From contig NC_063076.1 of NCBI RefSeq assembly GCF_022605165.1, positions 1,116,001 to 1,180,000 on the forward strand: a DNA stretch of 64,000 bases. The letters run 5' to 3'. The position numbers and the translations under genes are program-made. The DNA comes from Purpureocillium takamizusanense. Its lineage: Eukaryota; Ascomycota; Sordariomycetes; Hypocreales; Ophiocordycipitaceae. Position 1 is the stretch's first letter, and every line of letters starts with the position of its first letter. The notes below the pieces were generated by a model, which saw only the letters and a program-made list of their open reading frames with translations, did no database searches and was not told the origin of the DNA. Positions 20,312 to 33,594 of the stretch are shown here, one piece after another.

Positions 20312-23054
20312 TCAGATGGTCAGGCTGGTAATCTCAGACCCGCCGATGCGGTCCATCTCGGGCGTCGGGGGCGGCAGGTTCTCCGTCTTGGTGCACACCC
20401 AGCAGCTGGCGTACATGTTGACGCGGTCGATGCAGGCGCCGTCGACGCGCGCGCCGTGCCGCCTGGCCGTGAAGCCGTGGCCCTCAAAGACCTTGAGGTA
20501 CCAGGGCTGCAGGGCCGAGGAGCGCAGCATGACGCGGCCGCCCATGGCCAGCGCGCGGTTGAGCTTGGTGACCTGCTGCACGGTGGCCGGCGACCCCGTG
20601 TCGAACCAGTCCATGCTGTCCATGACGACGGCGACGGTGAGCGTCCCCGGGGTGATGCGGGCAATCACCTCCTCAAGCTCGTCGGTATGAATGCGCAGCC
20701 CATCGAGGGCATGAGGCCGCGACAGCTTGGCGTGCGTCTCGGGGCGCAGGTACTCGGGGTGACACCTGCGCGAGAAGTGGCCCGCCAGGCAGACGTAGTA
20801 GTACGGGTTGTCGGCGGCCAGGTGCGTCTCCTCGGCGACGGGGTCCAGCGTGTTGACCATGTAGTGCCAGATGGCGTGCGAGCGCGTCTTCTTCGCCTTG
20901 GGCCGGTCGCCCTTGACCAGGTCCGACTCGGCGTGGTCGGCCTCGATCATGGCGAGCTGGTTCTTGGGCACCCCCAGCGCGGCCCAGAGGAAGCTCTCCT
21001 GCGCCACGACGAGGTTGCAGACGAGCTTGGACAGCAGGGCGGGCCGGATCTTGCGACGCCAGATCTCGCGCTGCTCGTTGAGCGTCTTGGCCGACAGGAG
21101 CTGCTTCACGGCCGTCTGCAGGCCGAACAGGCGCGCCACCCACCGGAACCCCCTGATGGCGTGGCGCGAGCCGCCCGTGTCGTAGAGCCCGTACCCGCCG
21201 GCGTTCTGGAAGACGTGGACGTTGTCAAGCCAGAACTGGAACGCGCGGCTGGACAGGTGAGGGGAGAGCTTGGACAGCAGGATCTCGCGGAAGTCGGCGT
21301 GTTTGCCGTCGCCAAAGATCTTCCAAAAGTCCTCGTAGGGGAGCGCGGTGTAGGCCGCCGCCTTGAGCTCGAGGAGGTGGTTCTGCGTGGGGTTGAGGTC
21401 GACGGCGTGGACGCGGGCCGGGCTCTGGGCGAGGTAGGAGAGAATGTTGTCTCCGGCCGAGGTGATGGCAAGGACCTTGTCGTCGGGGCCGAGCTTCAGG
21501 AGCCGCTCATCGACACGCGCGTCTTCCCAGGTAAAAGCATAAATGTACTCGTTGTTGAACTGCGTGTGCTTCTTCAGCTGGTCGTCGTAGTAGATGCGCC
21601 AGTGGTGGTTCTGGTAGAAGAAGGACGGCAACGGCAGGTTCGCCGACAGATTCTGCGCCGCGGTGATGAAGGCCTTGGAGCGGATTTCAGGCGCCGATCT
21701 CTCAATGGCGCGGGTCAGGGCGTCTCCCTGGTTGACGGGATACAGGTAGGGGGACTCGGTCGCCAGCGCGTCGATGCGCTCGATGATTTCGTGAGGCAGG
21801 CTAGACGGGGAAAAGGGCTTCTTGTGGCAGCCGACCCAAACATAAAAGGGGATGTAGCCCAGCGTGCGATTCCGGCCATTCATGTTGAGGACGGTGCCAA
21901 ACTTGTACTCGAGATAGTCGCGGCGACCTGGCTCGAGGCCGACCCGGTCAAAGTCGAACCAGGCGCGCCAGAACACGCGGGACAGGGTATTGACGTGACG
22001 CCCAACGAGGCCGCCCGTGTAGTTGCGGAAGGAAAAGTCAATCTTGTTTTGAACGTAAAAGTCCACGACACCCATGATGCCGTGCGGCGACAGCAGCGAC
22101 GTGGTTGAGTCAATGACAGAATAGTAGTCGGGCTTCCACCACCGCAGTCAGCTAAACGAAACATCATCTCTACGGGATCTCAATCGCGCAAAACTCACAA
22201 TCATGGACAGGCTGTAGGACATGGTCACCAGGTCGGCACCGCCGTGCTCCGGACGCTGCTGCCTGAAGTAGCTGAGCATGGGAGAGCGCAGCGGGTTCTG
22301 CGCCGCCGGCATGCCGCTCTCGTAGTCCTCGAGGCGGAACTTGCGGGCGTCCTCGCAGACGACGATGACGTTGCTCCACCCGAGCCTCTGGAACCTCTTT
22401 CGAGCAATCTCGCAGAGGGAGGGGGAGAAGTCGACGAGGTAGACACTGGAGAAGAAGTCGGGGACGTTGACGAACTGGGCCATGGCCTCAATGTTCCAGC
22501 CCGTGCCGCCACCAATCTGATCGACCCGCGCGGGTCACTTCAGTCAGCGGACAGTCGTGAGAGCGTATGATTTATTTCCTTTCATTCACTCACGTCGACC
22601 CAAATCCGCCTGTTCTGGCTCTTGCCAGCGGCCTTCATCTCCTGGGCCTTGGACTCGAGCTGCGCGGCGACGAGGCCAAGCATATCCTCGCGTCCATGGA
22701 GTAGGACCTTGCGAGTGGCGTCGTAGGCGCCAGCTTGAGTCTTGTAGAAGCTCTCGAGGGCATCCTGCTGGTTTGCCTTGGAGTCTCCCTGGTGGGGCTT
22801 GATGAAGGAGGAGTAGAAGAAGAGGAAGAAGGACTTGAGGAGGCCGGGTGCGTCCTTGGCGCCCTTTGATGATGGCGAGGAGAGGCGGGAAATGCACAGG
22901 CCGCCTACGAGGGCGAGTGCGATTCCAGCGTAGAGGGGTCGGATTTCGATGCCAAAAGGCACAATGTTACCACCCTGGGGAGCGGCGTCAGTACAGCACG
23001 CGAGCGGAGCGTCGGCTCCATTGGGGGCGGCGACCGGCGTACATGAGAAGCCAT
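20312..23054 (-). CDS. bta1: Betaine lipid (DGTS) synthase Bta1, fused BtaB-BtaA enzyme
   Basis: Complement of join 20312-22132, 22199-22516, 22594-22974, 23043-23054; 843 residues. Exon 1 is only ATG plus three codons (MASH). Its 68-nt intron has a TACTGAC branch and CCCCAG acceptor, so I prefer it to a read-through start at 23067. A membrane helix follows (LYAGIALALVGGLCI). The N-terminal half is a SAM methyltransferase with VDIGGGTGWNIE (about residues 129-140), as in BtaB. The C-terminal half has AITSAGDNILSYL and VHAVDLNPTQNHLLELK (about residues 459-490), as in BtaA 3-amino-3-carboxypropyl transferase. Together they convert diacylglycerol to diacylglyceryl-trimethylhomoserine, a phosphorus-free lipid that replaces phosphatidylcholine under phosphate limitation. 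BtaB-first order is as I recall for fungi, opposite to algae. I found no CACGTG site in the several hundred bases upstream. Confidence 0.94.
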
Positions 23055-25403
23055 GGTATTCTCGCATTGTATGGCGAGAATGGCGAGAGGGCGGGGGAAT
23101 TGCTCAGCTCTGAGCCGTGTTGAAGGTGGCCTCGAGCTGCGATGCGGTTGAACTACGTAGAGCAAGAGAGTGAAGGAGGAGGGGAAGACGACAGAACGAG
23201 GGGCAAGGGAAATACGGTCCTACGTATATACCGGACGAGGGGGCAACAATAAGGGTCATGCGCAGAATGACAGCTTTGAGCCGAGAGGCAGGCGGCTCCC
23301 CTTGACCCGCCGGGAGATGCTGCATGGATAGGCCACACGCATTCGTCGGCGGCGCTCGGGTAAGGTCCTCGAGGTTGGTCTGGGCAGCGTAGAGCAGCGG
23401 TACAGGAGATACCCAGGTAGTAGCAGTAGTGGTAACGTTGGGCACCCTACCATTCATGCGACGCGGACCCCTGCTTGATACATGCACGAAGTATGGCGCC
23501 CTGGATGATGGAGACTTGCACGGAAGACAGCACCGTACTGAACAGCACCGTACTGTACTTCATACTCCCCTTAGTGCTACTACTGTATCACCCATGTACA
23601 TGGCACACAAGACATTCGCGAATGTCTGTGTGTGTGTGTGAGTGTGTCCATGTCCCGCGAACGACGACGGCGGCGGCGGCCCCACCGCCCCCGGGGATCG
23701 TCGACGCTGGCCGGGGCCGGCAGTGCACGGCGTGGGCCAATGGCTGGGCCACATGCTGGGGCAACGTGCTCCATGAGGGGCCTCGCGCTGGACGACGGGT
23801 TCAAAGTTCAAACCGCGTTGCTTTGCCACGGCGGCCAGCCATTGCTTGTGAACCATGAAGTCGTCGAACTCTGCTGCGCACAAGCAAGTGTGGGTGGGTG
23901 GACCGCAGGGCAGCGCGATTCGGCCTCGTAGGGCGGTTCAGGATCTAGGCAAAAGGCTTTCGGAGTCGGACAGGGGACGACGGCTGTGAGGATCTCGGCT
24001 TGACCCCTATGTTGCTGTTCGCAGTCGAGGACGATGGTGTTGTTGCGCAACGGCTGCCGTGAGCATTGGTGCTGACGCACAAAGAACACGGGCGGCAGCC
24101 CTGCGCTCTGCGGCATCAGAGGCCCCAAGTGTCAAGAAAGGGCAGATCTGTACAAGAAGATGCGCGTGGGGTGACTGGATCCAGGTGGTGGTTGCTCCCC
24201 CCCCCCCCTTCCAAAGTACTAATGTATGTAGCGCAAGCCTCACAGGCTGGCACCCACGAAACCCCCCCAGAATCAGATCTCAGGGGCACGGGCACGCGCC
24301 TCCAGCCACCGAACCAATAGGACGGGGCCGGGCCACCACATGGAGCAATTGGCACCGCCGCACTGGTGTCGGACTGTCGGTATACTTGCACTTGCTGGAG
24401 GTACTGTCTGTACAGTTTACGTGTGAGGCGTTACGTTTGGACGGTACACCATGCACACAGTATAGCACCGACATCATCCGCGAGCGGCCGAGCAAAGCCA
24501 TGTCTTTCTTGTTGAGATCAGAGTCTCAACAGCGTGAAAAGGCGGCAGCCGCCCACCCGTAAAACCACGCACCTTGCGTTCAGACATCCCAAGTCCAGCC
24601 GAGGCCAGCCAATGCCGCTCGCAAAAGCTCGTGACGCGCGCCCAGAGCGTGGCACGACATGTGTCTGTATGCAGCCGATTCAAGAAGTAGACGGCATGGA
24701 GACTGTGGGCTTCGTCTACGGCTGGGTTTGATGTAGCATTCGTTAGCTGCGTGCATGACCCGACGCAGTCTCAATCCGAGCTACTGCCAAGTGTTGTTGC
24801 CCGTTCGTTACCACATCGTGGAAACGAGCGACCCTCGTTCAGCACTCTGTGTCTCTGGCCTCGGCGTGTCGAACCCGTCTCAATGCTCCGCTCGCTCACG
24901 AATGTCATGACAGACAAACAGAGGTAGTCTTCAAGGCGGCTCAGCGGTTCGACTGTGGAAATGCGATCAAGCCTCCGCGCGCCATGTGCCCAGATATGGC
25001 TTCTCCATGTTGTAACATCGACGTCTTCATGGCCGGTCGGAATGAGCCAACTCCCATACGCGATCGAAAACGAACAGGCCCAGCCGCTGCAAGTGTGCAG
25101 TGGCACCCCAAGTGGCCCAACCACGTCATCTCGTACGCCCAGGGCGGGGAGTGTCGGATCACTAGTTTTTCCGTCTCCGGCCTTCGACGTTTCGGCGCGA
25201 CGTCCGCCGTCACAGCGACGCATCGACTCACCACACGCGCCAATCACAAGCCGCGCTGCGACATGCCAGCGACCCCCGACAACGCCATCCGCGGCAGGAC
25301 ATTTGACTTCACGGTCGCCGCACGACAGATCCATCTCCGCGTCGCGTCCCATCGAGGCCCCTCTCTCATGGTAGTATAAGGGCCCCCTTCATCCTGCGCC
25401 ACC
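23055..25403. other. Divergent intergenic, bta1 / ada3
   Basis: About 2.35 kb containing two promoters. A TATATA-like element lies near 23223-23231, about 170 bp upstream of bta1, and a TATAAG element near 25374-25380, about 25-30 bp before the ada3 start. A (GT)8 repeat occurs at about 23625-23640 and a 12-C run at 24197-24208. No ORF resembles a protein family. Confidence 0.55.
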
Positions 25404-27459
25404 ATGGCACCCTCGAGCCAGTCAGGCCCCGGCAAGAAGAATGCCGCCATGTCCAAGCAGAGCCGCAACTCGACGCCGGCGCCGGCCAGTCTGCCGCCGA
25501 CCGAGTTCTACGATCCAGACTACCTCAACACCAGGGTGATCCTCTTCTCGAACCTTACGTACGATGACCTCGTCGACCAGGGCGCTTCCAATGCCACGAT
25601 TCCCAACTCAAAGAGCATCGATGTCATGCTCGACAAGCTCAAGAGCCTCACCAGTATCATGGAGAAGCGCTCGACATTCTACGATCGGGGCATGCGTCAT
25701 CTCGCCGATGAGCGTAAGAAGCGCCCCGATGACGACTACATGCGCGTCGATGGCGAGCAAGAAGGCAAGAAGCACAAGCACAAGAGAAAGAAGGGCTCCG
25801 AGTCGCAGGCACTAGGAGACGGTGGAGGTGAGTTGCTCTGCCCCGGCACCCCGTCCCCCCGTCACTGTGGCGTGCACTTGCCTGTTCAGTGACTCGCTTT
25901 TGCTTGCACCGGAGCCAATTCGGGCGCCGCCAAACGAACAAAGAGCGTAGCGGCCAGCTAACTCTTCTTTCCCCCCGCCAGAACAATCATCACCGCTCCG
26001 AGACTCAAAACGAAAACATTCCCGCGACGGCTCTGCCAGCTCCTCCTTGTCGCCCATCGCAGCAGGCTCACCTTCTGCTATGGACGTTGACAAGAAGCCA
26101 AAAGAAGACAACAAAGAGGAAGAAGACGAGTCGAGCTCCGAGGACGAGGGCGCTCCGCCGAGACGCGAGATGCCGCAGTCGCAAACGTTCGGCGAGGACC
26201 CGTCGACATTCCCGGATCCTACGGTTTATGAGATCAAGGAGATCCAGCCGGGCATGTCCGACGAGGAGAAGAAGGAGATATATTCGGTTGCCGTCTATCC
26301 GCGAAGCAACCTCGCCGACATGATTGCCGGTGACCCGCCAGACAAGGACTTCAGCAACGCCAAGCCCAGCAGCCAAATCAACTTTACCACCTTTTCGACG
26401 TACATAGATCCCTACTTTCGGCCATATACAGAGGAGGATCTCGCATTCCTGCGAGAACGCGGCGACCGCGTGTCACCGTTTGTCATGCCGAAACGCGGCA
26501 AGCGATCCTACACGGAGATCTGGGCCGAGGAGGACGGGGCCATGGCGGTCGACTCGCCGCAGCAAGGCCGCGAGAAGCTGCCACCGAACCAGCCCCGGGG
26601 CACCATCGACAACATGACGGACAGCATTGGGGAGACGGACGGGCTCTCAATCAGCCCGCTGGCATCGCGCCTGCTGCAAATGCTTCGACCCGAGAACCGC
26701 CAGTCGCCTGACGACAAGCCCGCCACGAATGGCGTCGTGAACGGAGACGTCAGCATGAACGGAGACATTAACGATGAGTCGCAAGTAAACGGCACCAGCG
26801 ACGACAAGACCAACCCGCTGCCCCCCGCCACGTACATGCCGGAATCGTCTACAGAGGCCTGGAAGAAGGCGACCCATCCCAAGCTCGACTACGCGCAGGT
26901 GGACGAGCGTCTGAAGCAGGAGCTGAAGCACATTGGCTTTCTGCCGCAGGATGGTTTCGAGGGAGACTATGACGGCCACTTTGACGACGAGGTGGCAGGC
27001 AGACTGCGTTTCCTGCAAGAAAAGCTGCGGCAGCAGATGCTCATAAACGGCGCGCGCAAGGCGCGACTGACGGAGCTGGTACGCGAGAGGATGGCGCACC
27101 AGGAATACCAGACGATTCTAGAGGACCTGGACTCGCAGGTGCAGGCAGCGTACCTGAAGCGCACGCGGACAATGGGCAAGAGTAAGAAGACAAAGCGGCC
27201 CGGCGGTGCAGGCGGTGGCAGCCATGTGGTGGGCGGCGCGTCGGCCACGGCGAGACCAGGCATCGGCGATCTCACCAAGACGCTGATGGAGCGGAGGCGC
27301 CGGTGGATCGACACCATCGGGTCCGTCTTTGACGACGAGAGCCTCAGCAAGGTCCCGCGCGAGTCGGACCCCAACAGCTCCATCTTCAAGCCGGACGACA
27401 TGCAGCAGTTGATGAAGCAGGAGAAGAAGCAGTGGGACGAGGAGGTGGAGGAGGAATAA
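25404..27459 (+). CDS. ngg1: SAGA coactivator subunit Ada3/Ngg1
   Basis: Join 25404-25827 and 25982-27459 gives 633 residues. The N-terminal quarter contains [27 protein letters not shown] sequence, a conserved start of fungal Ada3, then a Lys-rich nuclear-localisation-like patch (KKHKHKRKK). The middle has [15 protein letters not shown] and [19 protein letters not shown]. The C-terminal Ada3 domain spans about residues 430-560 ([14 protein letters not shown], then [15 protein letters not shown]). Ada3 joins Gcn5 and Ada2 in the histone acetyltransferase module of SAGA. The linkers are rich in Ser, Asp and Glu, as expected of a scaffold. The intron is phase 1 with GTGAGT donor. The start ATG has ACC before it and a TATA-like element about 25 bp upstream. 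Confidence 0.92.
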
Positions 27460-29503
27460 TAAGCCTACAGCTACCCTCTGTGCCAAGACTCGGCATCGAA
27501 TAGGGCCTAGACCTGCAGCTTGTGCTGCACTACGAAGTACACGGACTAAGTTGTTTTTGGGGGGGGGTTGGAGAAAGGCGGCGTTTGGGGCGTTTATTTG
27601 CCTCTCGGCACTAGTCACCCCGCGAGGGGGGAAACGTCATGGGGGGAAGGGCTGCTACTAAAGACTACTAGGTTAAGATGCAGCTCTGCCTCGTCGGTCG
27701 TCGAGGGGGAGCGGGATGCGGGCCGTACGGCGTTTGGTGGGACAAGGGTGGCTGCTTCTTTGCCGGGGGTGGGAGGTGGTTTCGGGATTGGAGATGCGGC
27801 ATGCCACGAGCAGCGGCTGTCGAGCGTGTGACTTGACTTTGTTGCATTACAATCGTTAGGCAGATACCTATATGATCCTAGCGAAGCGCCTCGTTTTGTA
27901 CGTACATACGTAAAGCACCATGCATGCCGTGAGAGTATGTATGTCAAGAGTGGTCCTGAGGTATGCAGGGTTCGTGGATAAAGCGTCAGTGATGGGCCTT
28001 TGCTTGCTCGTGATTGCCCGTTACATGATGGTATTTGCGAGCGCTGTGCGACGTCGCATCTCCCTGGGCGCCCCGAATCGATCGATGGACACCACAATGT
28101 CTCGTAGCGTTCGTTCCCTGGGTTTTCTTCTACCACGTACTAAGGCTACCTACTGTTGGGGCCCCCACACACCAACACCAACACAGCAGCACCCCCGGCC
28201 CTGGCCACGCACGCACCTTCACCCACCACCTGCTGCAGCCGCCCGCGTTCCTCGAAAAAGCGCCTTTCTTCAGTGTGTCGCGCGCGCGCCCGTCCTATTT
28301 TTTTTTCGCAGTGCCACTCCTGTCCCTGCACCCCGGACTCGGTCTTGGCAGCATGGAGATGGGGGCCCTTTTCCCCAATCAAGATGCCGTCCACTATGCC
28401 GGAGCGACCTCTGACCCTGGATTCAGGTCCTCCCCCATGGGGCTCGGCCAACGTCGTGGCATGGGAGCGGCAGCCCGTTGACGAGGGATCCAGGTAGAAA
28501 GAGGGACTGCAAGCCGACCGACCGTTGCTGTCGAATAGTTACGTAGCGGCTTTTCTGGGTGTGCCGTGAAACCCGTCGTCCCGTCTCGCCGACTGCCGAT
28601 CCGGGGGCTGCGTCTGGCGCACGCTCACTCTAATGACCAAAGGGCCTCACAGCTCGATCAAGGTCCATCGCGCCGAGTCGAGAGCAGACGATGCACGTCG
28701 ACCGCCCTCCCCTTCCCATTCCCAGCCGTGGCTTGCCGCGTCTCCATCACCAGCCAGCGAAGCGTCTCGACCCCGGCGGGAGGGGCATTGCCTTCGAGAC
28801 AGGACGTCCGATGGCGGCCAATTACACGCCGCTAGGTCCGACACCGATAACGCTAACTTTACTAATAAACCACCCCGGCTTGCCTTATCGCGGCCCGTCG
28901 ATGCCACCCTCACTCCTCTCCCGACAGTCAGTCAGGGTCGTCCAAGACGGGTACGTAGTTGGGTCGTGGCCAGGCGGCTGCCCCCCCTCTCTTCCCTCTG
29001 GTGGGAGAACCAAGAGCCTGGACATCGGGATCACAGGGGCCTGATCTGGGACAATGGCGCGTCCGGTCCTGAGAGGCGGGGACGAGACAGACGACGGACC
29101 GGGTCGGCTTCCTCCAGGGCCACGCCAGGCCAAGGCATGCTCGCTACTGGATCGGCTGGGGGCGCCCGTCATCGCCGAAAATGAAGCCCCAGCTCGGCCA
29201 AAAAGCGCCGGGCTTCGACAACGGCCTCTTTCCTGCCAGCATCGCCGGCACTGGCGGCAACTTGCCTCCGTTTTGCTTCACCGTTGCGCTCGGTCCTTCT
29301 TTGCCGCCGTTGTTGAATGCATTTCTCCCGCTCTCCCTTGATGCCTGAGGACCTCCGTGCCTGCGTGTGTGAGCCTCGTCTGTCAAACTAGTTGTAGCAG
29401 CACTCAACTCGTGGTGTGCTGCCGCCGCTGTTGGCACCCGACCCCCCCCCCCCCCCTTCCCCCCCTCTGGTCTCCCTTGGAGTGACGTACGAGTATACGC
29501 GCC
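27460..29503. other. Intergenic, ada3 / urease, with two GATA sites
   Basis: About 2 kb without a recognisable gene. Two HGATAR elements lie close together near 28845-28851 (GATAA) and 28884-28890 (TTATC), about 650 bp before the urease start. Such pairs are targets of AreA/NIT2 nitrogen GATA factors, and urease is a plausible nitrogen-regulated gene; binding is inferred. A 15-base C run at 29442-29456 sits 47 bp before the urease ATG. Confidence 0.5.
29442..29456 (+). repeat. 15-base C homopolymer upstream of urease
   Basis: Lies 47 bp before the urease ATG, so in the core promoter or 5' UTR. Confidence 0.95.
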
Positions 29504-32429
29504 ATGTTGCTCGTGCCGAAAGAGGTTCGTCATCGCGCCCGCGTCCTGCTCCGGGACCGAGCTTCACATCCAGGCAAAGCTAGACAACATCGGGTCGAAT
29601 ATTGACGCGCGCGTGTAGCTCGACAAGCTCGTCATCGCACAGCTTGGGCTCCTCGCACAGAGACGGCTGGCGAGGGGCGTGCGCCTCAACCACTCCGAAG
29701 CGACGGTGAGCTCCTTCCCTCTCTCTTCTCAGACTCGCGCCTCGCACTTGCCACCATGTTGCCAGCCGCATAAGCGGCAAAGCGGGCAGGCGCCCTCCAC
29801 TGGTGTTACCTTGCCCGGACGGGCAGAGAGAGTCGCACAGAGAACCCTTCACTCACACGTCAAGCTACCAAGGCTCTCATCGCCAACAACCTCCATGAGC
29901 TCATCCGCGATGGCAACCACTCCGTGGCCGACCTCATGGCCCTGGGCTCCACCATGCTCGGGCGACGCCACGTCCTGCCCGCCGTCTGCAGCACCCTGCG
30001 TGAGATCCAGGTCGAGGGCACGTTCCCCATGGGCACCTACCTCGTCACCGTCCACAACCCCATCGCCACCGATGACGGCGACCTGCGCCGTGCCCTCTAC
30101 GGCAGCTTCCTGCCCATCCCGGACAACGAGGCCTTCCCGCTGCCGCCCGACTCCGAGTACGAGCTCCACCGCCAGCCCGGAGCCGTCGTCGCCGTCAAGG
30201 GCCGCGTTGTCATGAACGAGAACCGCCCGCGTGTCCGCCTGCGTGTCACCAGCAGAGGAGACCGCCCTATCCAGGTTGGGTCTCACTACCACTTCATTGA
30301 GGTGAACCCCCAGCTCGAGTTCGACCGCGCCAAGGCTTATGGCTACCGCCTCGATATCGCCGCCGGCACGTCTGTACGCTTCGAGCCTGGAGACACCAAG
30401 ACGGTCACCCTCGTCGAGATTGGCGGTCGCAAGGTGATACGCGGTGGTAACAACCTCGCCTCTGGCCCCGTCGAGCGCCATCGCGTGGAGGACATCATCA
30501 CAAGCCTCCAGGAGGCCGGCTTCGCCCACCGCCCCGACCCGTTTGTCGACCCGGTGCACATAAACATGTTTCAGATGGACCGCGCGGCCTACGCCACCAT
30601 GTTCGGTCCCACGACTGGCGATCTCATCCGCCTTGGCAGCACAGACCTCTGGATCAAGGTCGAAAGGGATCTGACATCGTACGGCGACGAGTGCAAGTTT
30701 GGTGGTGGCAAGACCCTGCGCGAAGGCATGGGACAGGCCACGGGCCGTTCAGACGCAGATACGCTTGACATGGTGGTCACCAACGCCCTGATCGTCGACT
30801 GGACTGGCATATACAAGGCTGATATCGGCGTCAAAGACGGTATCATTGTCGGCATCGGAAAGGCAGGAAGCCCAGACGTCATGGAAGGCGTCACACCGAA
30901 CATGATAGTCGGCAGTTGTACCGATGTCGTTGCTGGAGAGGGGAAGATCATCACGGCCGGAGGCATCGACACCCACGTGCACTTCATCTGCCCACAACAG
31001 GCACTCGAGTCACTCGCGTCTGGGATCACAACAATGCTCGGAGGTGGTACTGGTCCGAGGTCAGTCGGTCTCGTTCTCCTGATCGCATGACGGGGTTCCC
31101 TTCAGGTTTATTCATTTGCACTTACCTTGCTGACAATGTCTTGCCGACAGTGCTGGCTCCAACGCCACAACCTGCACACCTGGAAAGCACTATATGCGTG
31201 CCATGCTGCAAGCATCCGACACCCTCCCAGTCAACGTTGGCATTACCGGCAAGGGTTGCGACTCAGACCCTGCAGCCCTGCGCGAGCAGATTGTGGCCGG
31301 TGCCTGTGGTCTCAAAGTTCATGAGGATTGGGGAGCCACGCCCGCCGCCATCGACGCCTGTCTGACTGCTTGTGATGAACTCGACGTTCAGTGCTGTATC
31401 CACACCGACACGCTCAATGAGAGCGGTTTCGTCGAGTCCACTATCGCAGCCTTCAAGGGCCGTACAATTCACACCTATCACACCGAAGGCGCCGGTGGAG
31501 GCCACGCGCCCGACATCATCTCTGTGGTCGAACATGAAAACGTCTTACCAGCATCAACCAACCCCACGCGCCCGTTTACACGCAACACGCTCGATGAGCA
31601 TCTTGACATGCTCATGGTGTGCCACCATCTATCGAAAAACATCCCCGAGGACGTGGCGTTTGCCGAGTCGCGTATTCGCGCCGAGACCATTGCGGCGGAG
31701 GATGTGCTGCAGGACATGGGTGCCATTAGCATGATGAGCTCCGATTCACAGGCTATGGGCCGCTGCGGCGAAGTCGTCTTGCGAAGCTGGAATACCGCTC
31801 ATAAGAACAAGGTACAGCGCGGCAGCCTCGAGGAGGATGAAGGCACGGGGGCCGACAACTACCGCGTGCGGCGGTACGTGAGCAAATACACCATCAATCC
31901 GGCCATCGCGCAAGGCTTTAGCCACCTGATAGGAAGCATCGAGGTGGGCAAGCTCGCGGATCTTGTCGTCTGGGATCCTGCCTGGTTCGGAACGAAGCCA
32001 GCGTTTGTCCTCAAGGGCGGTTTTGTCGCGTGGGCGCAAATGGTACGCACCTCGTTTCGTTGGCTGTAAAAGCAAGTCAAGCATCATCTCGCTAACTGAC
32101 AGCGCCAGGGCGATCCCAACGGCTCCATCCCCACCATCCAGCCCGTCATCGGCCGCCCCATGTACGCGCCCCTCGTGCCCTCGTCCAAGGTGCTCTTTGT
32201 CAGCGAGGCCTGCATCTCCTCTGGCACCGCCGCGTCATACCGCCTGCGCAGTCGCGTCGAGGCGGTCCGCAACTGCAGAGACATCAGCAAGCGGGACATG
32301 CGCCTAAACGATGCCATGCCTCGCATGCGCGTCGACCCGGAGAGCTACGTCGTCGAGGCCGACGGCGAGGTATGCACGTGCGCGCCCGCAGAAACCCTGC
32401 CGCTGTCTCAAGCGCAATACGTGTTCTAA
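29504..32429 (+). CDS. Urease, single-chain gamma-beta-alpha enzyme
   Basis: Join 29504-29524, 29619-29705, 29873-31059, 31151-32042, 32109-32429 gives 835 residues, the normal size for plant/fungal urease. Exon 1 encodes just MLLVPKE, the conserved gamma-domain start. The gamma part continues [20 protein letters not shown] and the beta part has [19 protein letters not shown]. The alpha catalytic part has the nickel ligands HVHFICPQQ, the carbamylated lysine in [25 protein letters not shown], and the mobile-flap histidines in [14 protein letters not shown]. It hydrolyses urea to ammonia and carbon dioxide in the cytosol and needs UreD/F/G-type accessory proteins, none of which is in this window. 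Every active-site motif I looked for is intact. Splice junctions fall inside conserved blocks and keep frame. Confidence 0.97.
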
Positions 32430-33594
32430 AGAGCCCTGGCGATGAGGGCTGTCAGATGGATGACTTTTGTTGGGCGTTACTTGACAAGCTGGGCGGGATG
32501 TGTCTCCGAATCTTTACGTCTTGGAATGGTAATGAGGTCGAGGTGATTACGGTCGGTATTGAGAGGATGGGGGCGGGCTTCATCGGCGCTGAGGGGAATA
32601 GAGGGTCGCACCATGCATCTGTTACTGTACATATCACGGTTCCGTGCCGGGGTGCGTGCCGTGCCGTGCCCTGCGACCACCACGATTCCATCCACACTAT
32701 GTATATGCACGTATGTAGCGTTTTGCCAAGCGATGATGAATTTCTGTTATACAATACGAAGCGCAGAGTATGCCACGTGCAATGGGTGCTATCTTTGTGC
32801 GTCGCGACTCTGGCAGAAGACGGACCGAGTCGCTATCGGGGAGTTTTGTACGAAGTACAAACAAGTGACGACACGTTCCGTGGCTCTACATGGTTTCTGG
32901 TAGTCCAAGTAGTAACTAACTCAGGCCTGCCTAGTAGTTTAATGTACCATCCCACGCAGTCAAATCGCTCACTCACTCAAACTCACACCACACGGCAAAG
33001 GCAAGAAAGAGAAGCCCGTCATTGTCTGGAAATCATCTGCTTTCATTACGGCATTGCAATTTCAAGAACCACTTGCGTAAATACAGCCAGCCCACCGTCC
33101 CAAGTCCAGAGCCAACACGAGCGGGGAAGGGGGGAAGAGGAGAAACCCCCCTTCCAATACAGAAAACGCTTCAACTTTCCACTCAACCACCCCATCTCCC
33201 CCTTGCGCATATCCCGCAAGCACAAGCAGGTCCGTCGAGGGCAGCGGAGCTCTGCCAGAGGAGTGGCAGGGAGTGGAGGGAAGAAGGCGCCCGCCTGACC
33301 TCTCTGCCCGCCGTCCTTCCACCGCTGACCAAGCCCAAGATATCAAAGAAACGAGGAGCCCCGTCGCGCAAACAAGACATTCCTAGCCGAAGGGTCCCTA
33401 CGACACCCGCCCAGTTCCCAAAAACAAAGAGTGAGGAAGAGCGACAAGCTCAAGGGGAGGCCCTCGTTGTCGCGCAGCCACGTATATATCATACCCCTCC
33501 CGGCCCGTCATGGCGAGCACGCCGGCTGACCATGATGCTGACGCCAGGGCGCCTATAAGAACGAAGCCACGAAAAAGAAAACAGTCAGAGACGT
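32430..33594. other. Convergent intergenic, urease / HMG-box gene
   Basis: About 1.2 kb holding two 3' UTRs. The long + frames here (for example 32372-33298) have no domain character and overlap the urease end. No RNA gene seen. Confidence 0.55.

Noticed and set aside
20456..22108. 550-codon plus-strand frame opposite bta1
   Set aside because: An antisense shadow produced by GC-rich third positions; the composition is biased with no domain, and bta1 on the other strand is unambiguous.
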